Shown here one piece after another: positions 23,793 to 64,000 of a stretch of 64,000 bases of DNA. The position numbers were made by a program, and so were the translations under genes. Under the pieces are notes generated by a model. It did not search any database, was not told the DNA's origin, and worked only from the letters and a program-made list of their open reading frames with translations. How positions within the stretch are numbered: the stretch's first letter is position 1; each line of letters opens with the position of its first letter. Source of the DNA: Ianthella basta (Eukaryota > Porifera > Demospongiae > Verongiida > Ianthellidae); NCBI GenBank assembly GCA_964019415.1, contig OZ025889.1, positions 1,577,501 to 1,641,500 on the forward strand, written 5' to 3'.

Positions 23793-25116
23793 TTAATTTA
23801 TTGTACGTTCTTGAAACTGTGTAATTATACACACTAGCTGATAATTATTTTCTCTTAGGTTTGTACTATAATATTATTATATATAATTAATTGTCCCAGC
23901 CCAAATTCATCAATGTATGTATAATAATGCACGCATGCACATGCATATAATTATATGATGCATGCATGCATGTGCATGCGCAGCTATATATATATATATA
24001 TACGACGTATAATGTGGCATACATGTACATTCATGCATATAATTATATAATATAACTACTGCATGCATGGCAGATCTCGAGCTTGAGGTATAGTATGAAT
24101 TATAACATTATACGACTATAATTATTATTGTATAATGTATTATATACAAATGTATCAAGAGTCATGAAATTATATCACTCGAACTGACATGCATTATATA
24201 CCCACTGCATGCACTATATATACCATCTTGCTATATATAATAATAATATTATTATTGCAAAATCTGACCATGCAAGCATGCACGTGCAGCTGCTGCTGGG
24301 TTGTCCCTTAGGTTGCATGGTTGACCTGCAGCTGATGATGGCTATTAAAACTGTGACTATAATTATATACAGACTGCAGGTTTGTGTCATGGACTTGTGG
24401 GCTGTTCTCATTCATCATACACAACAGGTATAGCTGGCAACTTCACTGTCGAGTGACTTTGATGTATGCTCCTTTGCTGAGGTCAGGTGGAGCTCTTGAG
24501 TGAGAGCCCTTATGGGGACTGGGGAGGGGAGTGTGCTTCGTCTGGGTGGTGAGGGAGGAGGGGGCCTGCAGGTGGGGGGGGGGGGGGGGGTGAAGTGGAC
24601 AGTGGAACCACCCTACAATGGACACCTCTCCCAAGATAGAGGACAGGACCAGTATAACATGCTCCTGATGATACAACAAAAGACTTGGCCAGACTATGCT
24701 CCTGGTGATGTCACATCCTTCTATACACGTACGTATTGTTTACTGTACATACATTATGTGCCATGCACACTGCATGCACATATAGTGAAATCTGTCTAAG
24801 TCAGCCACCTGCGGGCCAGTTATAACTGGCCTTTATAGAGAGGTGGCTGCATTACAGAGGTTGTCTGCAATGTTCTAGTGCCGTGTTTGTACATTGGGGC
24901 CAGGGAGGCTGGCTGCAGGTGGCTGCCTTACACAGAGACCATCTTAGACACGTTCCACTGTATAATGTATAGAACATGCATGGCCAGATTCCATGCAACA
25001 TTATGAGTCAGGCTCACACAGCAGTTGCTATATATATACAAGTGTACAGTACTCCATACATGCACCTCAATGTGTACAGCACAGCACAGAGCTGGAGTAG
25101 TCTACAGGATCCCCAG
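23793..25116. other. AT-rich intergenic region
   Basis: The left part is rich in TATA/AATTAT and TGCATGCA words. A G run (about 24573-24592) and a TA-flanked DNA element (24783-24960) follow. No coding signal. Confidence 0.6.
24783..24960. mobile_element. Second copy of the CAGTGRAACCTGT element, TA-flanked
   Basis: 178 bp. The left end TAGTGAAATCTGTCTAAG pairs with the right end AGACACGTTCCACTG. TA lies on both sides (24781-24782 and 24961-24962). The interior matches 6356-6540 in order (CCACCTG.GGGCCAGTTATAA, AGAGAGGTG, TTGGGGCCAG). Confidence 0.8.
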
Positions 25117-25683
25117 TGGGACTTGTCCCAATGTCTACTGTACATCGGTCAGACCGGCAGGACACTAAAACACCGCCTCACGGAGCACAAGAGGGCCCTA
25201 AGGTCAGGTGAGACAGCCCAGTCAGCAGTGGTGGAACATGCGATTAATGAAGGTCACACTATCAAGTGGGATGATGCAGAAGTGGTGGACCACAGTACAC
25301 GGTTCCGCCAGAGATGCATCCTGGAAGCCTGGCACATCCGGACAGAGTGGCACACAATGAACTGCGATGAGGGTCCTCTCCCATCAGTGTACAACCCGCT
25401 AATTCACCTACATTCCCCCCACTGACTTTGTTACACAGCAGTAATCCATTGCTCCATTTTATTTCATTTTTACGCACAGAGCATATTTTATGCATATGCA
25501 AGTGTCACTCCTTAACATCACATTCATTCCCGCCTTATTCTCCCACCGTTTATGTCTATAAAGTCTGCCATCTCGGTTTTGTAAGTGTCAATTTCACTGA
25601 TGAAGGTCCTGGATTGGGCCAAAACGTCTGAAATCTTTCTCAAGTTACCGGCTAGTGTGGTTTCCCTAATTGATCCAGCATGT
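25117..25683 (+). mobile_element. Penelope-like retroelement, 3' fragment with GIY-YIG endonuclease
   Basis: The frame at about 25130-25425 reads LLYIGQTGRTLKHRLTEHKR and on through VVEHAINEGHTIKWDDAEVV and RCILEAWHI, a GIY-YIG nuclease domain of the kind that ends Penelope-like elements. The reverse transcriptase is absent, so this is a 5'-truncated remnant. The 3' tail contains CACTGATGAAGGTCCTGG...GGGCCAAAACG (25595-25627) and ends near GCTAGTGTGGTTTCC. Related tails without coding sequence occur at 51369 and 56432. Confidence 0.8.
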
Positions 25684-25685
25684 TT

Positions 25686-34038
<8,353 letters not shown>

Positions 34039-34245
34039 AGGGACCTCGGCGAGGGTTTAAAGATCTTGCAGTTGCTTCGCGTTCGGGCGTCCGAGTGTAT
34101 GTTGACACATAGAAACAGTCGTGTGCGTTTGTTTGCGTTTACGAGAACGAAACGAAGGGACTGTCCCTTTCCTGCTTGCTACATAGTCCACAGTTCAGCA
34201 CTTGTAAGTTGCACTTTCTAGTGGCCAATTAGACTCTGCGTAGTG

Positions 34246-34770
34246 ATGGATAATTCCTCTCCACTGGAAGAGGATTATGGCTTAAGCTCAACCTATTCAC
34301 TGTTTGCTTTTACTACCGCTAGCTACGTTGACAAGAAAAAAGGTACTTACCTCTGCATACAGGTTGACGAAAGTTGGAGTTTTGCCACTGTGCTGGACTT
34401 TCGTCAACCTGTATGCAGAGGTAAGTACCTTTTTCTTGTCATTTACCTACTCCAGCTAGACGGAGTCAATTCTCTTTTTGCTGACTGTTGCGCCCTTCGT
34501 GGGACCAGACAGCTTTGCCTACTGTTGCGCCCTTCGTGGGACCAGATGGCAGTCGTGCACCTTCGTGGTGATGTTGTTACCCCTTACATCGCGGTGACAT
34601 TCCGGCATGGTGTTAGTCTAGCCACGTCTTTTGTTACAGCTAGCTACGTTGTTGGGTTGTGCAACGGGTCGATTGCACTGCTGCCTATACTTCAGCTACT
34701 ATTGAAGATGCAAAGAACGTGTAAAGCTGTCACTAAAATGATTCACTGTCATAATGTGTGCCACAATTAG
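34246..34770 (+). CDS. Unassigned open frame divergent from ANKRD42
   Basis: An ATG 207 bp from the ANKRD42 start opens 174 codons beginning MDNSSPLEEDYGLSSTYSLF. I do not recognise it. A 111 bp foldback lies inside it (34330-34440) and a 25 bp direct repeat at about 34487-34550 (CTGTTGCGCCCTTCGTGGGA, twice). Both argue against the full frame being one protein. Only a first exon may be real, with GCAGAG|GTAAGTACC at about 34421 as a possible donor. Treat as a candidate only. Confidence 0.2.
   Translation: MDNSSPLEEDYGLSSTYSLFAFTTASYVDKKKGTYLCIQVDESWSFATVLDFRQPVCRGKYLFLVIYLLQLDGVNSLFADCCALRGTRQLCLLLRPSWDQMAVVHLRGDVVTPYIAVTFRHGVSLATSFVTASYVVGLCNGSIALLPILQLLLKMQRTCKAVTKMIHCHNVCHN
34330..34440. 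mobile_element. Foldback element with a donor-like arm
   Basis: Arms GACAAGAAAAAAGGTACTTA... and ...GTAAGTACCTTTTTCTTGTC pair over about 45 bp with one mismatch, around a loop of about 21 bp. One arm reads as a good 5' splice site on the plus strand. Confidence 0.75.
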
Positions 34771-35721
34771 AGGAAGGCCTGAGTTATGGTAATATTCTCA
34801 AGTCTGTGATTTGTCTCAACTTGTTCCCATTTCTCCGTTCAATACAATAAAGTGGCTAAATAACAATATCCCAACAGGGAATAATTGCCACTGTAATCTC
34901 CAGCTAATCGTTATTTCATTAATCGTACAATTCGATATACTGTACTCCTCTAGTTCTCATACTGTATATATCCCCGAGTGCATTCCTATGTACATAGCTA
35001 CCATTACAGCCCATTTTGAAGTAGTGAATGGGTTATGGTTGAGATGTAGAATCAAATGTAAATACCTTGATTATTGGCTCCCGTAATGATTGTGCTGTGG
35101 CTGAACTAAGCTTGCTTCCTCCACCTTGCTTTCAAGTCTGTAATCATTTATACGATATAATTAATATAAGGCGCAAACTGTAGCTATGCCACTGCAGTGT
35201 TGTATGTACAAATGTGTGAGCAGCTATCACTGAACTTCACTAGCAGTTGAACTGGAACTAAGAACTACCGACGGCTATTCATTTGTCGTCATCGTGTGTG
35301 GCACGTTCAAGGTTGAGGAGAGACTCCCTGAAATAGTCTAACAACTGCACTGCTTTGTTGCATTGCGTGATGATTGAATGTCCAGGAGGAATATGGATGA
35401 CTTCCTTTAATTCTGTAAAGTTAGATATCAGCACTGTATACAGTGCCAATGTTGCCATGGACTACCACATTTATGATTGAGAAATTCGAGGTGATGCTGC
35501 AAAATGCCAGCTAAATGCAGCCTGGTCTTGGTACACTAGAGTGGTAAGTTACTAGTAGCTATAAGGATAGACTGATTACCTGTTGGAAGTTCATTCAAGT
35601 ACATATTATTGTAATGGTAGCCGGATACTGTGCGAGACAATAGTGATTAACATCAGAATTCAGAAACTATATGATTGACACATGTTAATGTTGAATTACA
35701 GACACCAAATTGTAATCGTAA
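34771..35721. other. Intergenic region, nothing recognised
   Basis: No conserved frame, clear repeat or RNA gene was seen on either strand. It holds the presumed 3' end of the minus-strand protease gene. Confidence 0.5.
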
Positions 35722-38599
35722 TCATTGATTTTGATTTATTACAAGACTAAAATAATTTGTTTTTTGCCGTAGAAAGTATGGTGTGATTAATGTGGGCAGG
35801 TATCCCTGTGAAGCATATTTGTCCAACTGACTGTCCAAGTCGGTCCCAACAAGCAGGATTTGGTCACGTCCCTTTTGTTTGGTTGAGTCAAACACTGCTA
35901 TGAAGCGTGTTTCTCCCGGTCGCGGTTGGTATGTAGAGATGTGGACTATTGCTCTCTGCGATTGATGCACAATGCCTTTAAGACTTGAACTGTTGTGAAT
36001 GTTGCTAATGACATACAAGACTCCCCTGAGCAGGCTGCTCGGCCTGTAATAGGTGATGACATGTTTTGTAACCGTGTCTACAGCTTGTTGCTTGCGTGTG
36101 TACCCAACATTCGCCATGAGTGCCTTGAATGACACTGCGTCCTTTTGTGTCTGGCCCATCACAGCTACAAAGTTATTTACTTCGCTCGTATGTACAATTA
36201 GGTACATGTGTCTGCCATCCTTCTGGTAACCCATGAATATCTTTATCTTGGAGATGTTGGCTTCTGTGGAGGTGAATAGCATTTCTTCAACTTGTGAAGC
36301 GTTCAAGTCAAAGTGTCCCATGTAACTGGCCATAGCATTGATGCTCAGCGCAAACACAGCTATGAATGATGTATCCTCCTCTACCTGGCTTGGGTTGGTG
36401 TAGCTGAGGGACTGCAAAGTGTAGTTGTGTTCCTCCATTACTCCAAAGAGTGACTGCATGTCGGAAGGAGAAAGATCAGTGAAATAAACCAGTTGCCGTG
36501 ATTCACGTATCTGCTTGAACTGCTTCGGCCACCTAGCTTCTTCCGTAGACTGAGGTGGACTGACATCTGTACAAATACAAGAATAAACAAATGAACAAAT
36601 ACTATAAGTATATAGACCAGTTAGGAGTTAAACATACATAAAGTGGTTGAGCAAGCTATATATATAGGGCAGCTGGAAACTAGACAGTTATAAGGTTGAG
36701 GAGGTAGCCATTTTAGGTAGTGGAATTATAAGACCAGATACATGGCCACACAGTGCTAGTGCACAGCTGAGCTGACTGGTTGTGTGCACAGGGTACCCTT
36801 AAAGAAACAGGGAGCCTATCATGGTAGGTGTGTCTAAAAGAGATGTCATTTTGAATTTAAGCAAGCAGTGTATACAGCAGTAGAATAAATGGTGCTTGCC
36901 CTAGCTGTTTGCGATTTTCACTGATCAGTCGTGAAACTTTGGACATCAGTAGGGACGCAGTGTACTGAATATGAAATCTGCAACTTTAAAAGCGCAAATC
37001 CACAAAAACGATGAATCTGCAAACTGTAAAACCCGCAAAATTACAGCGCATACAATACATCAAGAGAGACTGTTTCTAGTACCAAAACATGTTGCCGCAA
37101 TTGCTGTGTAATTTGTTGTCTCCACATGCACTGTTGCTATGACATTCCTATTGTTGATTCGCATACATTTGTACTTAATTTGTTCAGACTGTGCACCTTA
37201 CACTGAATAGTTAGCGCAGAAAGACTACACCTGACAAGGAAGCTCACCTGGAATTGTAAGTAGCCTGTTGGGTGTGGTTCGTTGCAGTTCTCTTTCTGCC
37301 GTAGACATGTCAACCAGGTTCTTCCGAGAAGCATCAATGATGAGCTCCTTCACCCGTTGTGGGGTGAGGGTGGGGTTTCTTTGGAGCATGACTGCTGCGA
37401 CCCCAGCCACAAGAGCACTACCACCCGATGTCCCTGTTGCTATCATTGGCCTGAGTCCAGCAAGACCGGCTCCTGACAACTTCTTGCCAGTAGCAAAGAC
37501 ATCCATACAACTACCAATTGCACTTCCCACTCGATGGACAAAGTATTTGTTGAATGCCCAGCGAAAGTACCAGAGCTTTTTGTTAACATCTACGGCACCA
37601 ACTGTGATGGCACTTTCGGATGAAGCTGGACTGTTGGCACATGCATCCCCGCCTTTGTTCCCTGATGCCGTTACCATGGTGACACCCTCCAGAGTTAGGC
37701 GTTCAACTATTTGATTAATTGTGTAGCTCCTCCTACCTGTAAATGCCATCAACACAACTGCTCTTCGGTCTGTCCTAGCACGGATGAAATTGCTGATGTA
37801 ATTCAGAGCTTCGCTTATGCGACCTGCAGTTGTTCGCTTCCTGTTGTCAAGGACTTTCACGCTGAACAGGTTCGCAGACTTGGCTACCCCGTATGTGCGG
37901 CCGGCTGCGAGTGAAGCTACATAGGTCCCATGCCCCACTGTGTCACTACCGTCTCCGCCCCGGTGGACAAAATCTCTCCCCACGAAATACGCTCTCCCGC
38001 CAAATTCCTTGCTAGCGTATTGAATCCCCGAATCAACAACATACACGTCCACTCCTTCCCCATCCCCGGCCGGCGTGTAGGCCCCGTCTCGTGTCCCATC
38101 CAGTTCATCCAGGTGCTGCTGGTGGTAGCTAAGCCGCTCTGAAGTCGCGCCCTCCACCACTCCATCTTCCTCCACGTACTCAACTGCCTCGAGCTGTCTG
38201 ACCTGCGCATAGGTAAGAAAAGACGCGAAAACACTGATACCCAATACGTGCTATCTGTGCGTGTGTGCCATCCCGACTTACCCAGTGCAAAGCCGCTGGG
38301 TTGAGTGGCAGAGCGACTCCTCTGGTAACTCCCTCCCACTGACTGCCATCGTCCAGCGAGATCGAGTTGTTCTGGAGGTAGCCTTCCAAGAGTAGAAATT
38401 CGTCCCGAGTCGCGTCGTCTTTTAATTTGATGATGTAGGTATTCGTTACTGGCTCGTCTCCTGCACTCCTCCTATCACGGTGGTGCGCAGAGTGCGCGTA
38501 CAATGGTGCTAGATCACCGTATTCCCTTATCGTCAAGTGTCTGTCGCCAGCCGCAGAAGTAACTAGGATGATTAAAATGATTTGGAAGATCGCCTTCAT
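35722..38599 (-). CDS. Secreted subtilisin-family (S8, proteinase K-like) protease with C-terminal repeat domain
   Basis: Three exons (38599-38282, 38202-37248, 36566-35722) in matching phase give 705 residues. A signal peptide (MKAIFQIILIILVTSAAG) is followed by an I9 propeptide (NTYIIKLKDDATRDEF, ending GVALPLNPAALHW then VEYVEEDGVV). The catalytic domain has Asp163 (VVDSGI), His197 (GHGTYVA), Asn288 (ASGNKGG) and Ser365 (GTSGGSALVAG), so it should be active after removal of the propeptide. The last 280 or so residues form repeating units of about 55 with a recurring pattern (HNYTLQSLSYTN, VGYTRKQ, QGYLPTLITPYF) and aromatic strands such as TRFIAVFD and NYFSLVIN. They resemble the bacterial tandem repeat (BTRD1-like) fold; this assignment is inference. 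No membrane anchor is seen. The gene diverges from the oxygenase gene at 39121. Confidence 0.9.
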
Positions 38600-39120
38600 C
38601 TTGCTATAGAATCGCGCGCGTCGATCACCGTGCTAGCTAGCTAAAGATCCGTTGAATTCCGTCCATCGATTTAATCAGCTGTTGCAAGCGCCTTGCTATT
38701 TGTAGCAAGGTGCACGTGACCTTTGTGCACGTGACTAGATCACATTGCGTAATGTCTTGCTTCTGCAGCTGTCAGGTCTGTTTACTGCTCCCTTGCACCC
38801 TACCAGCATGTATGGTGCATGTGTGTGTATACGTTTATGTGTGTGTGTGCGTGTGCGTGTGCGTGTGTGTGTGCGCACATTTTTTGTATTTGTGTATTTG
38901 TATGTCTTTATATGTATGCACGTACAGTACATTTATACATGTATGTTGTACGCATTGGCATGTCATGAGTTGTTATGTTACGTATATACATATGTAGTAG
39001 CGTGTCCATTTGATGTACGCTTGTGTTTAATTTTGCTGCATGAGACTGTGAGTTAGGACCCCAGTGACTCCATGACCTCCTGCCATACACAGTTTATACA
39101 GTGTCTTCTTATGTTTGCAG
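38600..39120. promoter_or_regulatory. Divergent promoter with two CACGTGAC boxes
   Basis: 521 bp lie between the protease and oxygenase starts. TGCACGTGAC occurs twice in direct repeat (CACGTGAC at 38713-38720 and 38728-38735), 15 bp apart. These are M/E-box sites of the USF/MITF/TFEB class. A TG-rich stretch follows at about 38820-38880. Regulation by such factors is inferred. Confidence 0.45.
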
Positions 39121-47330
<8,210 letters not shown>

Positions 47331-48095
47331 CGCACCAAAACTGGTGGGCCCATGGAAGGCAGGTTTGCCATGGAGCTGGTGTTAATTCCTATAAGGCATG
47401 ACTCTTTATTAAGTGTTGAACGAGGTACATTGCAATTGCACGAGTTTAGTGCCACAATCTCAAATCACTGCATGCACGGTTGCATATGCAATTCAGATGT
47501 ACATAAGATTTTTATTATTGAGTTGTCTTCTTTTCAGCAATCTCAATATAAATGTACGTATATAATTAAATGTATAATTATGGCAAGATTGATCGTAAGT
47601 ATTGTCAATGCTACGTATGTCCCTGAAGAAGTAATTTTATTACACTATCATGCATAATATATTTGTGCATATTGCATGCATAATTATATATGTTAATGTG
47701 TATGTCTATTTAGTCAAGGCTAATTATAAAGTACGTTCTGTACCTCATCATCATCAGCATATAGTGAATTCTGTACAGCTCGAGGCTGTTTTACAAAAAA
47801 ACGCTCATTTTAATTCAATTCTTCGCAGCACTGAGGCAATCAGAAGGTCTTCTTGTCTGATTCGTTACTGTATGGAAAAGCTGTAATGAATTAACACACA
47901 CACACACACACAACTACTGTAACCATATGGCACATGCGCCGAGGGTTAATGACACTGACATCAATCTGTGCAACACTTATGAAACTGTCAAAGGTACAAA
48001 TGCATGCATGCCTAGGTAACAAACAAACAGAACCTAATGATCAGTCCTTTAAGTGAAAAGGCAGTACAGTCTCTGCTCCAGCCATGCTGCAATGT
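47331..48095. other. Convergent intergenic region
   Basis: The oxygenase (plus) and the four-repeat protein (minus) genes end towards each other here. A short CA run lies at 47895-47912. No coding signal. Confidence 0.55.
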
Positions 48096-48950
48096 CTAAC
48101 TGTTGCAGACAAGCTGACGTCTGATTTGATAGAAGTTGCCTGTGTCTATCATAAGCCGAACAGCACATACCAGACCTAACCCTACTCCAAACATCCCTCC
48201 CAAGACTGCTCCAACTGTTCCAGCAGCAAAGTATCCTATTGTAGTCAATCCAGCTACCACTGTGATGATTCCGGTTGAGACTACGCATCTGGCGGTTGCA
48301 TGATGGATGAAGGATAAGATTTCTTTGAACTTGGCATACTGGTCTCCTTTGTACAAGAACGCAGTGGCACGGTCAAACGACTGATCATGCTCAAGTGCAT
48401 CACTAAGCTCCCAGATTTGAAAGGCAGCAAAGATCATCCCTATCCCTGCTCCAATCACTCCTCCCGATAGTGCTCCATCTTTACCAGCAATACATCCTAT
48501 TGAAGCAAAAGATGCACTTGCCAAAGTTGGGATTCCATCAGACCAAATGCATTTGATGGAGCTGAAAGAAAAATAGCCAAAACAGCAAACAACGACGGCG
48601 AAGGTCAATCCTGCCAATACAACCCCTTTCGTACCGGTAAAGTATCTTATTGCATTGACAGGGGCAGTGACCAGTCCTGTGATTCCGTCAGACAAAAGGT
48701 ACTTGAACGTACTGAAAGAGAACACTCCCCAAAGGCATGTGACGATAAGGAGGATGACAAACCCTCCCAATACTGCTCCATATGCACCCGCGAAGTATCC
48801 TAGTGTGGCGAAAGATGCAGCCGCCAATAGTGTAATTCCGACAGTCAAAAGGCACTTGATAGTCATAAAATATAGAAATACTAAGGAGTATCCACAGCAG
48901 AATACTGCGATATCGAATAGTTGGTTCGCTAGTTCCATCTTATGAGTCAA
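48096..48950 (-). CDS. Four-repeat, glycine-rich multi-pass membrane protein of unknown family
   Basis: A single open exon of 284 residues with no visible intron. It is very hydrophobic and Gly/Ala-rich, with about eight predicted membrane stretches. Four internal repeats of 34 residues at 30-63, 81-114, 131-164 and 219-252 share the pattern (S/T)-x-K/R-C-x-x-x-x-GI-x-x-x-x-x-(S/T)-x-x-x-G-x-x-A-G-x-x-GAVLGG. Examples are VGITLLAAASFATLGYFAG, DGIPTLASASFASIGCIAG and TGIITVVAGLTTIGYFAAG. A charged loop (WELSDALEHDQSFDR) parts repeats 3 and 4. I recognise no family. The GxxxG-like glycine spacing suggests packed helices, perhaps a channel or membrane-shaping protein; that is a guess. ATG 48950 and ATG 48938 are both possible starts. 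It is divergent from TPP2, with 86 bp between the starts. Confidence 0.7.
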   Translation of the reverse strand: MTHKMELANQLFDIAVFCCGYSLVFLYFMTIKCLLTVGITLLAAASFATLGYFAGAYGAVLGGFVILLIVTCLWGVFSFSTFKYLLSDGITGLVTAPVNAIRYFTGTKGVVLAGLTFAVVVCCFGYFSFSSIKCIWSDGIPTLASASFASIGCIAGKDGALSGGVIGAGIGMIFAAFQIWELSDALEHDQSFDRATAFLYKGDQYAKFKEILSFIHHATARCVVSTGIITVVAGLTTIGYFAAGTVGAVLGGMFGVGLGLVCAVRLMIDTGNFYQIRRQLVCNS

Positions 48951-49036
48951 GTTAAACCAAAGATCTTTGGTTAAACAGTCTCTTTCCTTCGCGTGTACTT
49001 AACGCAATCACGTGACTGTCGTGTGTTGGTTGGAAA
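48951..49036. promoter_or_regulatory. 86 bp bidirectional promoter with a TCACGTGAC box
   Basis: The starts of the four-repeat protein and TPP2 are only 86 bp apart. ATCACGTGACTG (TCACGTGAC at 49008-49016) lies 21 bp before the TPP2 ATG, the same motif as at 16380-16389 and 38713/38728. Confidence 0.55.

Positions 49037-64000
<14,964 letters not shown>

Noticed and set aside
25117-25425. Host DNA-repair nuclease of the GIY-YIG class
   Set aside because: The motif order, truncation and tail match a Penelope-like element, and no other exons of a host gene are nearby.
36900-37200. Possible exon or RNA gene between protease exons 2 and 3
   Set aside because: No splice-compatible frame or recognisable RNA structure was found.

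Overview
This is a gene-dense stretch of an animal nuclear genome. Every recognisable protein gene is split by short introns, mostly GT-AG, and two have a canonical TATA box or AATAAA signal. Clear orthologues of animal proteins are present: NUFIP1, NCBP2, ANKRD42 and TPP2. Non-coding space is full of (TG)n/(CA)n and C/T-rich simple repeats, small inverted-repeat elements and a Penelope-type retroelement fragment. Plant-like pectinacetylesterase genes in a tandem cluster suggest an early-branching marine invertebrate. A sponge is my best guess, but that is inference, not proof. I see no bacterial genes, tRNA, rRNA or CRISPR.

Layout from left to right: (1) 1-68 may be the last visible exon of a gene entering from the left. 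(2) NUFIP1 lies on the minus strand (8346 to 1132, eight exons). Its third intron holds a complete small secreted cysteine-rich peptide gene on the opposite strand (4244-5315). (3) Three tandem nine-exon genes of the pectinacetylesterase/Notum family run on the plus strand (8983-11796, 11983-16133, 16398-19363). (4) NCBP2, the small cap-binding subunit, is at 19525-21247. (5) An intronless-coding GT10 fucosyltransferase is at 22674-23792. (6) A Penelope-like retroelement fragment is at 25117-25683. (7) ANKRD42 lies on the minus strand (34038 to about 25686, 16 exons). (8) A secreted subtilisin-family protease with an unusual C-terminal repeat domain lies on the minus strand (38599 to 35722). 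(9) A two-domain 2-oxoglutarate/Fe(II) oxygenase gene runs at 39121-47330. (10) A four-repeat membrane protein with no recognised family lies on the minus strand (48950 to 48096). (11) Tripeptidyl peptidase II starts at 49037 and runs off the right edge, with 33 exons visible.

I derived the splice models by hand, matching donor and acceptor sites, reading phase and family conservation. For NUFIP1, the three esterases, NCBP2, ANKRD42, the protease and TPP2 every junction keeps frame. The oxygenase has two unresolved spots.

The genes do not form an operon or pathway. Themes that cross genes are: secreted or glycan-acting enzymes (three esterases, a fucosyltransferase, a protease, a cysteine-rich peptide); two unrelated subtilisin-fold peptidases; TCACGTGAC-type E-boxes in several promoters; and microsatellites lying against splice sites, with GT/CA repeats after donors and C/T repeats before acceptors.
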